Source: an uncultured Clostridia bacterium (lineage in GTDB: Bacteria > Bacillota > Clostridia > Christensenellales > UBA1242). Taken from it: a stretch of 8,828 nucleotides of DNA. How positions within the stretch are numbered: the first letter of the stretch is position 1; each line of letters starts with the position of its first letter. Both the position numbers and the translations under genes were made by a program. Location: assembly GCA_947626155.1 (NCBI GenBank), contig CANQRC010000038.1, positions 1 through 8,828 on the forward strand, given 5' to 3'. The notes under the pieces are model-generated. The model searched no databases. It had not been told where the DNA came from and saw nothing but the letters and a program-made list of their open reading frames with translations. Shown in pieces: positions 6,242 through 8,828 of this stretch.

Positions 6242-7223
6242 CTTGCCCCCTTAACTGTTCCGTAACCACTTTAAGCGCCGAAGCAATGCCCATATAATCC
6301 ATTTTTTGTGGTCCAAACACGCCAATTGATGCAATTTTGTTTCCACCAACCACAATTGGCGCTCTCACAACCGAGCATTTGTCTTCGTCATCTTCTGCAA
6401 TAACTGCGGAAATCTCTTTTTCGTCACCGTCCAATACCTCAATAAGTTCTTTTTCGTTGTTAAGCGTTCTCAAAACCTTTTTTGCGTCCTCAGTGGAGTT
6501 GTCCACAAGGTCAACAACATTTTGCGCCTGAACATTCAAAAGTTTTTTCTTGTTAAGTTTTGTCAGCCCAATAATGACATTATCCACAATTGTTTGAAAG
6601 GCAGAAATTTCGCCACTCATCCCCTTTTTGAACTGCTCCATATTCTCCATCATAAACCCCATTGTTTCCCCCTTGAAATATTTGGTAAGGTATACTGAAG
6701 CATCTTCGCAGTTCTCTGGTGACGCCGAGGTTTCAATTGTGCTGTTAAGATAACCATAATCAGTGCCAATTAAAACCATACATTTTTCGCCAAGCAGTGG
6801 AACAATCTTAAATTCTTGCAAAACCAAGTTCTCAATGCCGTTTACAAGCACAACCGTAGGATAATTTGTGGCCTGGCTGATGATTTTTGCTATCTGCGAG
6901 ACAATTTCACTTAAATTTTGCGTTCTGTTTTCAATGACGTCACGCACTTTTTTAAGTTCTTTGTTTGTCGCTTTGATGTTTTTTAGCATATTCTCAACAT
7001 AGAAGCGATAACCCTGCGCGGTTGGAATGCGCCCGCCCGAAGTGTGCAGTTGCCTCAAGAACCCCATGGCTTCCAAAGCGTTCAGCTCAGCCCTGAGCGT
7101 TGCAGTGGAAACGTTTAAAGAAGTTCTGTCTTTAACCGAGCCACTTGTGATTGGAGCGGCATCCTTGATAAACTCCTCAACGGCAATGTTTAAAATCTTG
7201 ATTTTCCTCTCAGAGAGTTCCAT
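6207..7223 (-). CDS. hrcA: Heat-inducible transcription repressor HrcA
   Basis: Dimeric repressor that binds CIRCE and holds the operon down until heat or misfolded protein withdraws GroEL-supported active HrcA (known for the family; groEL is not in this window). The 338-residue length is typical. The N-terminal winged helix shows VSTATLRAELNALEAMGFL (38-56) and the conserved wing LHTSGGRIPTAQGYRFYV (59-76); the rest is the HrcA ligand/dimer domain. The ATG at 7221-7223 has AAAAGG at 7232-7237, a modest ribosome site at 8 bases. CIRCE lies 21 bp upstream of the start codon, so the gene is autoregulated. The 3' end overlaps grpE by 35 bp and encodes a very basic tail (KEKTKRNRK). Confidence 0.97.
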   Translation of the reverse strand: MELSERKIKILNIAVEEFIKDAAPITSGSVKDRTSLNVSTATLRAELNALEAMGFLRQLHTSGGRIPTAQGYRFYVENMLKNIKATNKELKKVRDVIENRTQNLSEIVSQIAKIISQATNYPTVVLVNGIENLVLQEFKIVPLLGEKCMVLIGTDYGYLNSTIETSASPENCEDASVYLTKYFKGETMGFMMENMEQFKKGMSGEISAFQTIVDNVIIGLTKLNKKKLLNVQAQNVVDLVDNSTEDAKKVLRTLNNEKELIEVLDGDEKEISAVIAEDDEDKCSVVRAPIVVGGNKIASIGVFGPQKMDYMGIASALKVVTEQLRGQDEKEKTKRNRK

Positions 7224-7244
7224 AAATTAGACCTTTTAAACAGT

Positions 7245-7277
7245 TTGCTAGCACTCTCGACTTTTAAGTGCTAGCAA
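7245..7277. promoter_or_regulatory. CIRCE operator for HrcA
   Basis: Core CTAGCACTC (7248-7256), nine bases, then AAGTGCTAG (7266-7274). This is the TTAGCACTC-N9-GAGTGCTAA operator with one change in the left arm and two in the right. The changes keep symmetry further out, giving a perfect 11-bp inverted repeat TTGCTAGCACT/AGTGCTAGCAA. It starts two bases after the -10 and covers the expected transcription start, the usual place for HrcA repression. Confidence 0.95.
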
Positions 7278-7278
7278 T

Positions 7279-7307
7279 ATTATATGCAATTAAAACAAAA
7301 AAGTCAA
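7279..7307 (-). promoter_or_regulatory. Sigma-A promoter of the hrcA-grpE-dnaK-dnaJ operon
   Basis: On the minus strand TTGACT (7302-7307), a 17-bp spacer and a perfect TATAAT (7279-7284) are followed directly by CIRCE. A/T tracts upstream (7318-7340) resemble an UP element. I saw no further promoter before grpE, dnaK or dnaJ, so this probably drives the whole operon. Confidence 0.88.
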
Positions 7308-7401
7308 ACCTTTTTGTCAAAATTTTTTAATTTTTTTTAGAAAAGTTTTTAAAGCAGCATTAAATATGATAAATAAGCCTATTTAATATATATAAACATA
7401 T

Positions 7402-7426
7402 AAAAAAGCAAGCATTTTCTGCTTGC
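7402..7426 (-). terminator. Intrinsic terminator of the 276-residue protein gene
   Basis: On the minus strand GCAAGCA and TGCTTGC form a perfect 7-bp stem around a 5-base loop (7408-7426), followed by six T (7402-7407). It lies 8 bp after the stop codon of the gene at 7435 and separates it from the heat-shock operon downstream. Confidence 0.88.
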
Positions 7427-7434
7427 CTTTAATT

Positions 7435-8265
7435 TTATTTTCCGTCTCCGCCTCTTATAGAGCTGATTTCTTTGCTCTTTTTTTCAATTTTCCAATCAAG
7501 TTCCTTAACAAATTTTTGTGTGGAAAAATCAATAAATGCTTTCCTGCACGAATAGCCTTTACGCCTGTAATAATCTTTGCAATATCTTGGAAAATGGTCA
7601 ATTGCCGTTTGTTTTGCCTGCTCAATAAATTCCCTATCAACAAAATATTTCGTTTCCAATTTTAAAAACAAAATTGGCTGTTCACTAATTCTTAATAAGG
7701 TTCTTTGTTTTTCAGCTTCAGTCAATGGCTCTAATGTGACTTGCGTTTGCTGCTGTGTTCCAATTTCAATCCCTCCTGGGACCGTTTGCGTAAAATATTT
7801 TGCAGTTGGAACATCCTGAAATTTTCTAGGCTGCAAAACAAATTTGAGTGGCTGCTTTCCCGTTTTCTTGCTTTCGAGGCGCTCCCGAAAGTTACCGTCG
7901 CTCACCACCTTTATTTGATACACAAAGTCTTTAAATTCTTTGACAAACGAGCAAATATCCTCAGCGAATTGTTGATCTATATTTGGGGTTTTACTCTCTC
8001 TCAAAACAAACGACATTGCCCTTGTTGCAAGTTTGTTAAGCTCCTCCAAGTCGGCAGGAAAGTCGTTTGCCATCTCAAAATCTTCAATAAGCGCCAGCGT
8101 TTCAAGAAAAGCGTGAATTTGTTTAAGCCTATTCGCTGAATCAAAGCCCATTTCCAATTCATCAAGTGCCAAAGAGGCCTTTGCAATGTAACTCTGCTCC
8201 CTAAAAGCAGCGTTCAATTCCCCATTATTTTTCAATATAGCCTTATTAAGATTTTTTTCGTCCAT
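7435..8265 (-). CDS. Hypothetical cytoplasmic protein, 276 aa, unrecognised
   Basis: No family is recognised. There is no signal peptide or membrane segment. The N-terminal half (1-125) appears mostly helical and acidic (for example LEELNKLATRAMSFVLRES, 73-91). A Pro/Gln-rich linker (138-180) follows, including TQQQTQ (170-175). The C-terminal part (183-265) is basic, aromatic and probably helical, with HFPRYCKDYYRRKGYSCRKAF (224-244). The basic end could contact nucleic acid, but this is speculation. I chose the ATG at 8263-8265 because AGAGG lies 5 bases upstream; a GTG two codons earlier would sit inside that ribosome site. The gene is monocistronic, with its own strong promoter and terminator, and is divergent from the gene at 8390. 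Codon use and base composition look like the neighbours'. It is a real gene on signals and coding pattern; its function is unknown. Confidence 0.8.
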   Translation of the reverse strand: MDEKNLNKAILKNNGELNAAFREQSYIAKASLALDELEMGFDSANRLKQIHAFLETLALIEDFEMANDFPADLEELNKLATRAMSFVLRESKTPNIDQQFAEDICSFVKEFKDFVYQIKVVSDGNFRERLESKKTGKQPLKFVLQPRKFQDVPTAKYFTQTVPGGIEIGTQQQTQVTLEPLTEAEKQRTLLRISEQPILFLKLETKYFVDREFIEQAKQTAIDHFPRYCKDYYRRKGYSCRKAFIDFSTQKFVKELDWKIEKKSKEISSIRGGDGK

Positions 8266-8283
8266 ATGCACCTCTATATATTT

Positions 8284-8312
8284 ATATTAGCACAAAAACA
8301 AGCTTTTGTCAA
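8284..8312 (-). promoter_or_regulatory. Near-consensus sigma-A promoter of the 276-residue protein gene
   Basis: On the minus strand a perfect TTGACA (8307-8312), a 17-bp spacer and TAATAT (8284-8289) preceded by TG at the extended -10 position. This is one of the strongest promoter-like sequences in the window, so the gene is probably well expressed during growth. Confidence 0.82.
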
Positions 8313-8330
8313 CATCCACCAAAAGAAATG

Positions 8331-8360
8331 TTGTCATTTTGCTTTCACGCATCATATTAT
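8331..8360 (+). promoter_or_regulatory. Probable promoter of the gene at 8390
   Basis: TTGTCA (8331-8336) and TATTAT (8355-8360) with an 18-bp spacer give a fair sigma-A promoter, back to back with the minus-strand promoter. The overlapping CATATTATA (8353-8361) also fits the sigma-K -10 pattern CATA-N3-TA, but no convincing sigma-K -35 is present at the right distance. Confidence 0.5.
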
Positions 8361-8389
8361 ATAGTGTAAGACTTTAAGGAGGTTTAAAC

Positions 8390-8828
8390 ATGTCTTTTTA
8401 TATCAACAATTCCAATCCAAACAGACCAGGGCCTCTGTCTGGAAACGCAATGAATGGAATTTGTGAGAAAATTTTGATTGAAACAACAAAGGTGTTTGAC
8501 GCCTGCGTTTGCTCAACCACGGAAACAGGCATAATCCTTGCAACCTCAGACTTTGAGCCGGCAAACCCAACTCTGCCACTCACTTATATTTCTGCCGACA
8601 ACACGCTGGGCGAAAACGCTACAATCTCTGACCTTGTGATTGACAGGCTTGACACCTGCCCAAACTATGCAAATGTAAGTTTCACACTCACAATTCCAGT
8701 GACGGTTACATACCGTGACGCAAATGGCACAATTGGCACAGCCCTCTCCACCATAACAGTGAACAAATCGGTGATTTTGTTTGTTCCACAGCCATCCTTG
8801 ACCCCTGTGAACATCACGGCTCAAGGCG
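8390..8828 (+). CDS. Hypothetical clostridial protein, partial (C-terminus outside window)
   Basis: The first 146 codons of a gene that runs off the right edge. The ATG at 8390 has a near-perfect AAGGAGG (8376-8382), 7 bases upstream. There is no signal peptide. The start SFYINNSNPNRPGPLSGN is polar; then comes ICEKILIETTKVFDACVCSTTETG (24-47), followed by a Thr/Val/Ile-rich segment likely to be beta-sheet (60-135, including VSFTLTIPVTVTYRD). The K-V-F/Y-D-x-C motif recalls uncharacterised proteins I associate with spore-forming Clostridia, but I cannot name the family. A structural or spore-layer protein would fit the beta-rich, leaderless sequence and the possible sigma-K -10, but that is weak. 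Cysteines are at 25, 39, 41 and 90. Confidence 0.82.
   Translation, partial: MSFYINNSNPNRPGPLSGNAMNGICEKILIETTKVFDACVCSTTETGIILATSDFEPANPTLPLTYISADNTLGENATISDLVIDRLDTCPNYANVSFTLTIPVTVTYRDANGTIGTALSTITVNKSVILFVPQPSLTPVNITAQG

Noticed and set aside
7315..7320. Perfect TTGACA on the minus strand upstream of hrcA
   Set aside because: No -10 lies 16-19 bp downstream of it; the TTGACT at 7302-7307 has the correct 17-bp spacing to TATAAT.
8266..8271. GTG start two codons upstream for the 276-residue protein
   Set aside because: The GTG lies within the AGAGGTG ribosome site that serves the ATG at 8265.
8303..8333. Overlapping short inverted repeats (CTTTTG/CAAAAG and CAACAT/ATGTTG) between the divergent promoters
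   Set aside because: They are only 6 bp each and partly made of the two -35 elements; not enough to claim an operator.
8546..8824. Minus-strand open frame of 92 codons
   Set aside because: It is antisense to the well-supported plus-strand gene at 8390 and has no ribosome site or promoter of its own.

Overview
The window looks like a chromosomal segment of a low-GC, Gram-positive, probably endospore-forming member of the Clostridia, most likely an uncultured relative. Three things support this. The heat-shock operon has the order hrcA-grpE-dnaK-dnaJ behind a CIRCE operator. The DnaK has the shortened nucleotide-binding domain typical of Gram-positive bacteria. One small gene encodes the DNA-binding domain of Spo0A, the master regulator of sporulation. 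No species can be named from the sequence alone.

Layout, left to right. (1) Bases 1-1595, minus strand: two membrane-anchored extracytoplasmic proteins in a likely operon, an unrecognised 207-residue protein followed by a DUF6273 protein that runs off the left edge. Their promoter has a run of nine G in the -35/-10 spacer, which could make it phase variable. (2) Bases 1596-1877: a divergent control region with a palindromic pair of 0A boxes (Spo0A-type sites), a perfect 16-bp palindrome and a strong promoter. (3) Bases 1878-2252, plus strand: a free-standing Spo0A C-terminal domain with no receiver domain. (4) Bases 2250-2392: very AT-rich convergent terminators. (5) Bases 2379-7307, minus strand: the complete hrcA-grpE-dnaK-dnaJ operon, with one promoter and CIRCE in front, tight or overlapping joints between hrcA, grpE and dnaK, and a hairpin in the only real gap (dnaK-dnaJ). 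(6) Bases 7402-8265, minus strand: an unrecognised 276-residue cytoplasmic protein with its own strong promoter and terminator. (7) Bases 8331-8828, plus strand: the 5' part of a divergently transcribed gene for an unrecognised clostridial-type protein.

The chaperone genes form one circuit. HrcA represses the operon at CIRCE; DnaK, DnaJ and GrpE make up the ATP-driven folding machine. Two of these chaperones carry unusual additions: a ten-cysteine acidic N-terminal arm on GrpE and a histidine-dotted, very acidic C-terminal tail on DnaK.

The most interesting part is bases 1600-2252. There a receiver-less Spo0A-like regulator sits behind sites that match its own expected target, opposite a surface-protein operon whose promoter could switch on and off.
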